A stretch of 64,000 nucleotides of DNA, taken from positions 2,542,001-2,606,000 of the forward strand of contig NZ_LT670844.1 of assembly GCF_900141755.1 (NCBI RefSeq). The letters are read 5' to 3'. This document shows positions 17,913-25,566 of the stretch, one piece after another (the stretch's first letter is position 1; each line of letters opens with the position of its first letter). The DNA is from Bradyrhizobium lablabi. GTDB taxonomy: Bacteria > Pseudomonadota > Alphaproteobacteria > Rhizobiales > Xanthobacteraceae. A model generated the notes under the pieces. The model did not search any database. It was not told where the DNA came from and was given only the letters and a program-made list of their open reading frames with translations. The translations under genes and the position numbers were made by a program.

Positions 17913-20081
17913 CTATCGCTTCTTTGCCGCGCGCTTCTTAGCGACCCGCTTCTTGACGGTTTTCTTGACGGTTTTCTTGGCGGTCTTCTTGGCGATCTTC
18001 TTGGCGGTTTTCTTGCCGGCTTTCTTCTTGCCGGCTTTCTTTTTGGTCACCTTTTTCTTGGCGGTCTTCTTGGCCGCCTTTTTCTTGGCTGACCTTTTTG
18101 TGGCGGACTGTTTGCTCGCTGCCGCCTTTTTCTTCGGCTTGTTTGCCGGCGGCTTGTTGGGCGCAGGCGCAGGTGCTGGCGCCGGCGCTGAGCCCGACGG
18201 CTTCTTCGGCGGCAGTTTGCCCGAGGACGACGTGTCGCCACCGCCTGCCGCCGACAGCCAGAACCGAAGCTCCGGCGCCTTCTCGTCCGGGCCGGTGATG
18301 TAACGCTCCTGCCACTTGTCGTCGCCCTCCAGCGGCTGGCCGAAAATCTCCGGATGCTGCTTAAGCAGGAACCGCCAGGCGTAATGATCGTAGATATCGA
18401 GCACATGGCAGGCATAGGCTTCCGCCAGCCCGCGGTGGCCGCGGATGATCACCATGTTCTCGTCGTTGTTGTGGGAGGCGCGGAAGCCGAGATTGTGCGA
18501 TCCGGTAACGACCGCACAGTTGGCGCTGAAGGGATCGATCACCACGATCTTGTTGTGAATGATGGCAAAGCCGTACTTTGCCATCTCAGCCTCCCATTTG
18601 CCGAAGGCGTCGTTGGCCGTGATGGCGCCGGCCGGCACCGCGCGGGAGTCCGGCTGGGCCTGGTCCAGCTTGGCGCCTTTCTTCTTCGGCTTGCCGGGCT
18701 CGCCGACCACCTTGACCGCCGGCTGCGCCGCACCGGCAGCCCCACCCCCGGCATCCGCGGCATCGGCGCCACCGCCCTGATGCAGCGCTTGGGAAAAGTT
18801 GAGGGCGCGTTGCGGGCTGGTCAGGGCGCCGCGCACGAACAGGTCGGGATTCTTCGCCAGCGCCCGGCCGGCCGCATCGAGGATCGAATTGTTGCCGGGA
18901 TCGAAGGCGAGGAACAGCACCGCCTGCTTGGCGCCGTTGATCAGGTCGAACACCCGCTTCATGTCGTCCGGCGTTTCCTTCGGCGGGGTCGCCAGCTTCT
19001 GTTTGGTGTTCGGCGAGAACATCACCTCGATGGTGGCGCCGTTGCCGAGGCTGATCGGCTTGGCGACCGAGCTGTCGTTATTGGTATGGTCAAAGCCGCG
19101 CAGCGTCGGCGACTGCAAATTCTTCTGGTTGCCCTTGGCGGCGTCGATATCCGCCTTCAACGCATTCCAGTAGTCCATGTAGCGCTGGGCGACGTCGGCG
19201 GATTCGATCACCAGCGCGTTGTTGGTTTGCGTGCACAGCCCGGTTGAGGTCCAGTTGGTCGAACCCGACAGCACCGCCGTCGGCACGCCCTTCTCGCTCA
19301 GGACCAGGAATTTGTTGTGCGGGATATCGCCCTTGCCGAGCAGGCGGTCGATCACGGTCACCCCTGCCGACTTCAGCTTGGCGCGGTTCGCCGAGTCTGC
19401 GTCCTCGATCGTTGCCTTCGTCTTTGGGTCGACCGATTGCTCATTGCCGAGGATCACATTGCGGCTTTTCGGGTTAGCCTGCAGACGCTTTTCAAGCCCG
19501 TCGGGGTCGTTGAGCTCGTAAAGCGCCGCGTGAATGGTGCCGCCACCCTTGTCGGCACGGTCGAGCAGCGAGGTCACGCCTTCCGACAGCTGGCCCATCA
19601 GGTTGATGCGAATGGGATCGGTGGGATCGGCGATGTGAGGAGCCAGCGCCGGGATGCTGGGGTGGTCGTTCAACGCGTGGGTCAATGCCTGCGTCGCGGT
19701 GATACCGCGATTGAAATAGACGCTGAACGGCGGCCGGCTCGGCGTCAGCGTGATCTTGTTGCTGAGCAGCGCCTCGACGCCCGCGAGCGGCGTCAGCGTC
19801 GCACCGGGGCTTCCGCCCATCGGCACGATGCGGTACTGATAACTGCCGCCGCGCTTCGCAAACAGGTCCTTCCACCAGAACTTCTGCACCGGAGCCTGCT
19901 CGGTGGTCAGGTGGTCCCCGGCCTGGTTTGCAAAGCGCGCCAACGCCGGCAGAACCATTTCCTTGCCATTGGCGCCGAGGTCGATTTGATGAATGGCGAA
20001 GCCAAGACAGCCGTCGAGGTGACGATCGAAGGTCCAGGCGACGACGGCGATGTCATTATTTGAGAAGGCGACTGCGGGCAT
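17913..20081 (-). CDS. Phospholipase D-like protein with Lys/Ala-rich histone-like tail
   Basis: A 722-residue protein with two PLD half-sites: H255-N-K257 followed by a GSTNW strand, and H509-N-K511-IVVID516 followed by GSHNLG. The second matches HxKxxxxD fully; the first lacks the Asp. PLD enzymes cleave phosphodiesters in lipids or nucleic acids. After about residue 640 comes a tail of repeated KKAAKK/KKTAKK/KKTVKK units like histone H1 or AlgP tails, suggesting DNA binding. No signal peptide is seen, so it is probably cytoplasmic. A Pro/Ala linker (625-645) separates tail and enzyme. A nucleoid-bound nuclease is one reading; the substrate is unknown. Confidence 0.8.
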   Translation of the reverse strand: MPAVAFSNNDIAVVAWTFDRHLDGCLGFAIHQIDLGANGKEMVLPALARFANQAGDHLTTEQAPVQKFWWKDLFAKRGGSYQYRIVPMGGSPGATLTPLAGVEALLSNKITLTPSRPPFSVYFNRGITATQALTHALNDHPSIPALAPHIADPTDPIRINLMGQLSEGVTSLLDRADKGGGTIHAALYELNDPDGLEKRLQANPKSRNVILGNEQSVDPKTKATIEDADSANRAKLKSAGVTVIDRLLGKGDIPHNKFLVLSEKGVPTAVLSGSTNWTSTGLCTQTNNALVIESADVAQRYMDYWNALKADIDAAKGNQKNLQSPTLRGFDHTNNDSSVAKPISLGNGATIEVMFSPNTKQKLATPPKETPDDMKRVFDLINGAKQAVLFLAFDPGNNSILDAAGRALAKNPDLFVRGALTSPQRALNFSQALHQGGGADAADAGGGAAGAAQPAVKVVGEPGKPKKKGAKLDQAQPDSRAVPAGAITANDAFGKWEAEMAKYGFAIIHNKIVVIDPFSANCAVVTGSHNLGFRASHNNDENMVIIRGHRGLAEAYACHVLDIYDHYAWRFLLKQHPEIFGQPLEGDDKWQERYITGPDEKAPELRFWLSAAGGGDTSSSGKLPPKKPSGSAPAPAPAPAPNKPPANKPKKKAAASKQSATKRSAKKKAAKKTAKKKVTKKKAGKKKAGKKTAKKIAKKTAKKTVKKTVKKRVAKKRAAKKR

Positions 20082-20202
20082 CGAAACGATCCTTTTCTAA
20101 TCTGAGAAGAAGCGATAACGGCACGTTGTCGAATGGTAATAATACACGCCAAATGAGAATCCGCGAAACGAAATATCGGCGGCATAGATCGGTTGAAGAG
20201 AC

Positions 20203-20607
20203 ATGATCCTGCAATCACTGGCCGGACTGCCGGCGTTCCTGGTCTACTTCTGCACGGCGATCGTGGCCGTCGTCGCCTACCTCTTTGTCTACACCCGCGT
20301 CACGCCGCACGACGAGTTCCAGTTGATCCGCGACAACGACCCGGCGGCCGCGATCGCGCTCGGCTTGAGCCTGCTCGGTTTCGTCTTGCCGGTGGTCAGC
20401 GCCATCGCGCATGCCGCCAATATCGTGGATTGCCTGATCTGGAGCGCGATCGCGCTGATCGTGCAGATCGCCGTCTATTTTATCGTCAAGATCCCGGTGC
20501 CGAACCTGTCGGCGAAGATCGCCTCCGGCGAACTCGCGGCCGCGATCTGGCTTGGGCTTGCCTCGCTCGCCGCCGGCGCGCTCAACGCCGCCTCGATGAT
20601 CTATTGA
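20203..20607 (+). CDS. DUF350 (YjfL-like) membrane protein
   Basis: A 134-residue integral membrane protein with four predicted spans in two DUF350 halves (FLVYFCTAIVAVVAYLFVY, IALGLSLLGFVLPVVSAI, then two more). The conserved RDND acidic pair (TPHDEFQLIRDNDPAAAI) follows span 1. Its function is not established. In E. coli yjfL (DUF350) lies with yjfM and the ATP-grasp gene yjfC. Here it is first in the same kind of operon, 2 bases from the next gene, and divergent from the PLD gene across 121 bases. Confidence 0.8.
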   Translation: MILQSLAGLPAFLVYFCTAIVAVVAYLFVYTRVTPHDEFQLIRDNDPAAAIALGLSLLGFVLPVVSAIAHAANIVDCLIWSAIALIVQIAVYFIVKIPVPNLSAKIASGELAAAIWLGLASLAAGALNAASMIY

Positions 20608-20609
20608 TC

Positions 20610-21005
20610 ATGGCAGAGAAGCCACACAAGGAATTCGGCAAGCGCAGGGCTGTCGCAACCCCACCGGCCCCGCCCGTGAAGCGCTCCAACCATGTGGCGC
20701 TGCTATTGATGGGCACCTTTGCCATTGGCGGCGGCGCTTCCGCGCTGATGCCAAGGGAGAATTGCGGGCCAAGTCAGCCCGGAATGGCGTCGGACCTGCA
20801 GCCCAAGGCCGAATGCCGGAATGGATACTCCTCCGGCGGCGGCCACGGCTGGTCCGGAGGATCGTCGTCGCGCAGCAATTTCTTCGGCGGCGATTCCTCG
20901 TCAAGCGGTTCGCACTCCGGCGCTTCGACGGATTCCGCATCTGGCGGCGTGACGCGCGGCGGGTTCGGTTCATTTGCGCACGCGTTTGGTTTTGGCGGCG
21001 GTTGA
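20610..21005 (+). CDS. DUF1190 (YgiB/YjfM)-like tail protein
   Basis: A 131-residue protein with a basic N-terminus, one hydrophobic segment (HVALLLMGTFAIGGGASAL, about residues 27-45), two cysteines in ENCGPSQP and AECRNGY, and a Gly/Ser-rich tail ending with VTRGGFGSFAHAFGFGGG. The C..AEC spacing and the VTRGGFG motif match E. coli YgiB/YjfM (DUF1190), whose genes adjoin ATP-grasp genes ygiC/yjfC. It starts 2 bases after the DUF350 stop, so the genes are translationally coupled. It is a plausible substrate or partner of the ligase encoded downstream (inference). Confidence 0.7.
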   Translation: MAEKPHKEFGKRRAVATPPAPPVKRSNHVALLLMGTFAIGGGASALMPRENCGPSQPGMASDLQPKAECRNGYSSGGGHGWSGGSSSRSNFFGGDSSSSGSHSGASTDSASGGVTRGGFGSFAHAFGFGGG

Positions 21006-21121
21006 GCAGCGGGCTTGGTGCCGCACGATGCTGTGAAACGATCCGCTTTCCCTTGCCTGATTGGCGTCAGGTGATGGAAACTGCCGTCCGGACCACCCCT
21101 TCGGGTAGCGGAGACCGCACG

Positions 21122-21346
21122 ATGAAACGCTCGCGCCGTGTCGTTTTGACCATGATGGGTACCGCGGCGGCCGGCGCGGTTTCGATGGGATTTGTGCCGC
21201 AAGGCGGCTGCGGAGGCGGTCGCGTGCCGGTGCCTGGCGCGAACGGCAGACCCTATTGCAGCGCCACCTATGGCGGCTTCGGCGGCGTACCGCATCACTT
21301 TCACAGCCACAGCCACGGCCACGGCCATGCCCATGGCGGCGGCTAG
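21122..21346 (+). CDS. Small Gly/His-rich protein, possible paralogue of the preceding tail protein
   Basis: A 74-residue protein: basic start MKRSRRVV, hydrophobic stretch LTMMGTAAAGAVSMGF, Cys residues in GGCGGG and YCSATYGGFGG, then HHFHSHSHGHGHAHGGG. The layout (basic N-term, one hydrophobic segment, two Cys, GGFG, low-complexity tail) repeats that of the 20610 gene, suggesting a shortened paralogue with a metal-binding His tail. GGAG lies 9 bases before the ATG at 21122; an in-frame ATG at 21074 is an alternative. It ends 6 bases before the ligase gene. Confidence 0.6.
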   Translation: MKRSRRVVLTMMGTAAAGAVSMGFVPQGGCGGGRVPVPGANGRPYCSATYGGFGGVPHHFHSHSHGHGHAHGGG

Positions 21347-21350
21347 CGAA

Positions 21351-21371
21351 AGATGATGCAGCGCATCATCT
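21351..21371 (+). promoter_or_regulatory. Perfect inverted repeat across the ligase start codon
   Basis: AGATGATGC-AGC-GCATCATCT has 9-bp arms and a 3-base loop and includes the ATG at 21353. In mRNA it could fold over the start site and limit initiation unless ribosomes arrive from the upstream gene. Confidence 0.45.
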
Positions 21372-22513
21372 GCACCGAGCGCCAGGACTGGCGCTCGACC
21401 GCTGAAGAATACGGGTTTGATTTTCACACCATCAACGGCGAGCGCTATTGGGACGAACGCGCCTACTATGCGTTCACGCTGGAGGAGATCGAGCGTCAGA
21501 TCGAGGAGCCGACCGGCGAGATCGATGCGATGTGCCTGGAGCTCGTCGCCCACGCGGTCGAGGACGAACGCACGCTGCGCCGGCTGAAAATACCCGAAGC
21601 GTTCTGGCCGCTGATCACGGAGAGCTGGTACCGCGATGAGGCCAGCCTTTACGGCCGGCTCGACCTTGCTTTTGACGGGCACGGTCCTGCGAAATTGCTC
21701 GAATATAACGCGGATACGCCGACGTCGATTTTCGAGACCGCGGTGTTTCAATGGACCTGGCTGGAGCAGGCGATCGAGCGGCACATTATTCCCGCCGATG
21801 CCGACCAGTTCAATTCGATCCATGAGCGCCTGATCGAGGCGTGGAAAAAGCTCGGCGACGGGCGTCACCTTCATCTGGCGGGGATGACCGAAAGCACCGA
21901 GGATGCCGGGACGCTCGCCTATCTCGAGGACACCGCGGGGCAGGCCGGCCTTGCCACCACATCGATCGATATCGAAGACATCGGATGGCGCGATGACGGC
22001 GGCTTCGTCGACCTCGATAACCGCTCAATCGAGCTCGCCTTCAAACTCTATCCCTGGGAATGGATGTTTCGCGATGCGTTCGGCGGGCAGCTGATCAAGG
22101 CGCCGACGCGCTGGATCGAGCCGCCATGGAAGGCGGTGCTTTCCAACAAGGGCATTCTTGCCTTGCTGTGGGAGATGTTTCCAAATCATCCGAATTTGCT
22201 GCCGGCCTATTTCGAGGATGACCCCAACGTAGGACGGCTCGGCGCCTCCTACGTGCGCAAGCCGCTCTATTCACGCGAAGGCGCCAACGTGGCGCTGATC
22301 CGCGAAGGCGTCACGCTTGTGGAGCAGGACGGACCCTATGGCGCCGAGGGATATGTTCGCCAGGCGTTGGCACCGCTGCCGAATTTTTCCGGCCAATACC
22401 CGGTGCTCGGAAGCTGGTTGATCGACCACATCCCGTGCGGGCTTTCGATCCGCGAGGACGAGAACCCGATCACCGGCAATACCTCGCGGTTCTTGCCGCA
22501 CGCGATCCTTTAG
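21353..22513 (+). CDS. Glutathionylspermidine-synthase-family ATP-grasp ligase (YgiC/YjfC-like)
   Basis: A 386-residue stand-alone synthetase domain of the GSP_synth family, which forms amide bonds using ATP. It has KLLEYNADTPTSIFETAVFQW (substrate/ATP-binding region), LNPWEW-like KLYPWEWMFRDAFG, an ASYVRKPLYSREGANV metal/nucleotide loop and GSWLIDHIPCGLSIRED at the C-terminus. The amidase half of bifunctional Gss is absent, as in YgiC/YjfC. Its true acceptor is unknown. The operon suggests action on a membrane-associated peptide or protein such as the two tail proteins upstream. The start may be either of two adjacent ATGs. Confidence 0.85.
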   Translation: MMQRIICTERQDWRSTAEEYGFDFHTINGERYWDERAYYAFTLEEIERQIEEPTGEIDAMCLELVAHAVEDERTLRRLKIPEAFWPLITESWYRDEASLYGRLDLAFDGHGPAKLLEYNADTPTSIFETAVFQWTWLEQAIERHIIPADADQFNSIHERLIEAWKKLGDGRHLHLAGMTESTEDAGTLAYLEDTAGQAGLATTSIDIEDIGWRDDGGFVDLDNRSIELAFKLYPWEWMFRDAFGGQLIKAPTRWIEPPWKAVLSNKGILALLWEMFPNHPNLLPAYFEDDPNVGRLGASYVRKPLYSREGANVALIREGVTLVEQDGPYGAEGYVRQALAPLPNFSGQYPVLGSWLIDHIPCGLSIREDENPITGNTSRFLPHAIL

Positions 22514-22519
22514 AGCCAA

Positions 22520-23392
22520 TCAGCGTATCGCCGTGGCGGCCGCCTTCATCGGCATCACCGGCGCAGCCCCCTTGCGCGCGGCGCGGTCGGGGTTGACGCG
22601 ATAAAGCCCGCGCCGGTCGGGATAGGGCTTGAAGACGTCGGAGATCCCGACCACGGATTCGGCCGCGCCCAGCGCCAGCACGCCGTCGGATTCCAATAGC
22701 CTGGCAAGACGCTCGAAGATCGTGGCCTTGGTATCCTGGTCGAAATAGATCAGGACGTTGCGGCAGAAAATCACGTCGAACGTTCCAAGATGCGAAAAGT
22801 CCTGCAGCAGGTTCAGCTGCCGGTGCTGGACCATGGCGCGGATATCGGCGTTGAGCTGCCACAGCTCTCCGGTTTGCGTGAAATATTTGACCAGCATCTG
22901 AATCGGCAGGCCGCGCTGCACCTCGAACTGGCTGAAGACGCCGGCCTTGGATTTTTCAAGCACGGCCTGCGACAGATCGGTGGCAACGATCTCGACCCGC
23001 CAGCCGGCGAGTCCTGCGAATTCCTTCACGCACATCGCGATCGAATACGGCTCCTGTCCGGTGGAAGAAGCCGCGCACCAGATGCGCAAGGCGCGGCGGC
23101 TGGCGCGCGCCTGCACCAATTCCGGCAATACCGTCTGCTTGAGATGATCGAACGGAATCTTGTCGCGGAAAAAGAAGGTCTCGTTGGTGGTCATCGCCTC
23201 GACCACGTCCGATGTCAGCGCCTCGGCGCCGCTCTTCATTTTCAAAACCAGTTCGGGGATGCCGGGCAGACCGGCCCGTCGCGCCAGCGGGATCAACCGG
23301 CTTTCCACCAGATATTGCTTATCGGCCGACAGATCGAGGCCGGACCGGTCTTTCAGAAGCTTGCGCAAGAACTCATAGTCGAGAGGTGTCAC
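22520..23392 (-). CDS. cheR: Chemotaxis protein methyltransferase CheR
   Basis: A 290-residue S-adenosylmethionine-dependent methyltransferase that methylates glutamates of chemoreceptors. It has the CheR N-terminal helical domain (1-75) and the Rossmann domain with [15 protein letters not shown] (SAM site), [14 protein letters not shown] and [10 protein letters not shown]. It starts with GTG at 23392, inside a 4-base GTGA overlap with the cheB stop, so the two are translationally coupled. It is the last gene of the che operon. Confidence 0.93.
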   Translation of the reverse strand: MTPLDYEFLRKLLKDRSGLDLSADKQYLVESRLIPLARRAGLPGIPELVLKMKSGAEALTSDVVEAMTTNETFFFRDKIPFDHLKQTVLPELVQARASRRALRIWCAASSTGQEPYSIAMCVKEFAGLAGWRVEIVATDLSQAVLEKSKAGVFSQFEVQRGLPIQMLVKYFTQTGELWQLNADIRAMVQHRQLNLLQDFSHLGTFDVIFCRNVLIYFDQDTKATIFERLARLLESDGVLALGAAESVVGISDVFKPYPDRRGLYRVNPDRAARKGAAPVMPMKAAATAIR

Positions 23393-24564
23393 GACCGATC
23401 TCCCGAAAACAACCGAACCAGTTTCGGCGCGATCTGATTAAGCGGCAGAATGGCGGCGCAGATCCCGGCATTGGCGGCGGCGCCCGGCATTCCCCACACC
23501 ACACTCGAAGCCTCGTCCTGGGCGATCACGCTGCCGCCGGCGGCGACGATCTCCTTGCCGCCGCGCATGCCGTCCGAGCCCATGCCGGTCAGCACCACGG
23601 CCATAATACTGCCCTGCCAGACATCGATCGCGGAGGCGAACAACGGATCGACGGCCGGCTTGCAGAAATTCACCGGCGCGCCATCGTCGAGCGCGATCAC
23701 CGCGTCGGCAGCGTGCTTGAAGACGCGCATGTGGCGGCCGCCCGGCGCGAGATAGATCTGCCCCGCCTTGATGATTTCGCCGTCGACGGCTTCGTGCGCC
23801 GGCCGATGGCTCGCGCGCGCCAGATGTTCGGCAAGGATGGTCGTGAAGGTCGGCGGCATGTGCTGGGTGATCAGCACGGGAAAACGGTCGATCACCGGGC
23901 CGATCTCGGCGACCAACGACATCAGCGCCTGCGGGCCGCCGGTCGAGGACCCGACCAACAGCACCCGTGGCGCCTGAATACTGAACGCCCGCCGCACCAA
24001 CGGCGGCTGCGGATGCGCATGCGGCTGCGCAAGCGGAGGGAGAGCCGGCCGGGCCGAGGGCTCGCGCGACCGATCCAGCGGCGGTGACGGCATCGAGGGC
24101 ACCGCGCGGCGAAGCTTGGCCCCGAGCGAGCGGATCTTCTGGATCAGGTCATGGTGAAAGATGTCGGCGGCGGATACTTCGCGGGTGCTTTCCGGCTTCG
24201 GAATGTAGTCCGAAGCGCCGAGCGAGAGCGCCTTGAAGCTGATCTCCGCATTGCGGCGGGTCAGGGTCGACGCCATGATGATGATGAGGTTGCGTTTCTT
24301 CGCCAGCAACAATGGCAGCGCGGAAATGCCGTCGAGTTCCGGCATTTCGATATCGAGCACGGCGACATCGGGATTGATGCGCTCGAGCTGGTTGACGGCG
24401 TCGAGGCCGGTGCGCAGCGATGCCGCCACCTCCATGTCCGCTTCGGCCTCGATCCAGCGCGAGATCAGCCCCCGGATAACGACGGAGTCATCGACCACCA
24501 TCACCCGCAACGGCTGTTGCCGCGTTGACGCCGGGATCGAGGAACTTGTCAACGCAACACTCAT
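23389..24564 (-). CDS. cheB: Chemotaxis response regulator protein-glutamate methylesterase CheB
   Basis: A 391-residue protein with an N-terminal receiver (Asp71 in [13 protein letters not shown]) and a C-terminal methylesterase. Catalytic residues are visible: Ser in GSSTGGPQA, His in [11 protein letters not shown] and Asp in [12 protein letters not shown]. It removes methyl groups from chemoreceptors when phosphorylated by CheA. The linker (about 150-195) is Pro/His-rich and longer than in E. coli CheB. Confidence 0.93.
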   Translation of the reverse strand: MSVALTSSSIPASTRQQPLRVMVVDDSVVIRGLISRWIEAEADMEVAASLRTGLDAVNQLERINPDVAVLDIEMPELDGISALPLLLAKKRNLIIIMASTLTRRNAEISFKALSLGASDYIPKPESTREVSAADIFHHDLIQKIRSLGAKLRRAVPSMPSPPLDRSREPSARPALPPLAQPHAHPQPPLVRRAFSIQAPRVLLVGSSTGGPQALMSLVAEIGPVIDRFPVLITQHMPPTFTTILAEHLARASHRPAHEAVDGEIIKAGQIYLAPGGRHMRVFKHAADAVIALDDGAPVNFCKPAVDPLFASAIDVWQGSIMAVVLTGMGSDGMRGGKEIVAAGGSVIAQDEASSVVWGMPGAAANAGICAAILPLNQIAPKLVRLFSGDRS

Positions 24565-24647
24565 TTTTCACCAGGCACGGCTGAAAGCGGCACACTTGAA
24601 GCGGGTAACGCCGACGGGCTTTCAGCCACCGGGTCGAAGCGAGGCGG

Positions 24648-25013
24648 TCAGATCAGGCCGACTTCCTGGAACTTCGCGGTGACGATGTCCTTGTCGAACG
24701 GCTTCATGATGTACTCGTTGGCGCCGGCATGAAGCGCACGCGCGATGTGCGCGACATCGTTCTCGGTGGTGCAGAACACCACCTTGGGCTGGTCGCCGCC
24801 GGGCATGCGGCGCAGAGCGCCGAGGAATTCATAGCCGTCCATGATCGGCATGTTCCAGTCGAGCAGGATGGCGTCGGGCAATCCGCGCTTGCAGACTTCC
24901 AAGGCCTTCTCGCCGTCCTCGGCTTCGATGATCTGGAAATCCAGGCCTTCCAGAATCCGCCTTGCGACTTTTCGGATGACACTTGAGTCATCGACAACAA
25001 GACATGTTCTCAT
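24648..25013 (-). CDS. cheY: Chemotaxis response regulator CheY
   Basis: A 121-residue single-domain receiver with the acidic pair D8/D9, phospho-acceptor Asp52 in LLDWNMPIMDG, Thr in FCTTEND and Lys in YIMKPFDKD. It carries the signal from CheA to the motor or acts as a phosphate sink. The ATG at 25013 is chosen over an upstream start at 25055 because the family begins at MRTCLVVDDS. It lies 71 bases from cheW and 83 from cheB. Confidence 0.92.
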   Translation of the reverse strand: MRTCLVVDDSSVIRKVARRILEGLDFQIIEAEDGEKALEVCKRGLPDAILLDWNMPIMDGYEFLGALRRMPGGDQPKVVFCTTENDVAHIARALHAGANEYIMKPFDKDIVTAKFQEVGLI

Positions 25014-25084
25014 TTTAGCCTCTACTTCTTCCCGAATGGGACATTTCCATTGCAACTCAAGTCTACGCCGGATTGTCGCCGGTC

Positions 25085-25555
25085 TTATGCCGCCAGCATA
25101 TCGGAGCTGATCTCGAGGACGCGATCGACGTCGAGGACGACCATGAGCTGGCCGTCGAGGCGGTGCACGCCGCCGGCGAGCTTGGCCATGCGGGGATCGA
25201 GGTTGACGGGGTTTTCCTCGCGGCCCTCGTCGGGGAGTTTTAGCACCTCGCCGATCTGGTCGATCAGAAGGCCATAGGACTCACCGCGAAGGTCGACGCC
25301 GACGGCCATCGGCGCCTTGCCGTCGTCATTCTTCGGCAAGCCGAGGCGGGCGCGCATGTTGACCACGGTGACGATGCGGCCGCGCAGGTTCAAGACGCCG
25401 GCGATCTCGCTGGAGGACAGCGGAACCCGCGTCAGCCGCTCTGGCATGAACACGTCCTGGACGCGGGAGATCGGCAAGCCGAACAACTGCCCGCCGATCA
25501 CGGCGGTGACGTATTCGGCCACGGTGCCTTCGCTGGTTTCGGTCTTGCTGGTCAT
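25085..25555 (-). CDS. cheW: Chemotaxis coupling protein CheW
   Basis: A 156-residue protein with a single CheW SH3-like double barrel: YVTAVIGGQLFGLPISRVQDV, then IAGVLNLRGRIVTVVNMRARLG and a C-terminal LMVVLDVDRVLE. It bridges chemoreceptors and CheA. The gene starts 11 bases after the cheA stop. Confidence 0.92.
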   Translation of the reverse strand: MTSKTETSEGTVAEYVTAVIGGQLFGLPISRVQDVFMPERLTRVPLSSSEIAGVLNLRGRIVTVVNMRARLGLPKNDDGKAPMAVGVDLRGESYGLLIDQIGEVLKLPDEGREENPVNLDPRMAKLAGGVHRLDGQLMVVLDVDRVLEISSDMLAA

Positions 25556-25566
25556 GCTTTAATTCC

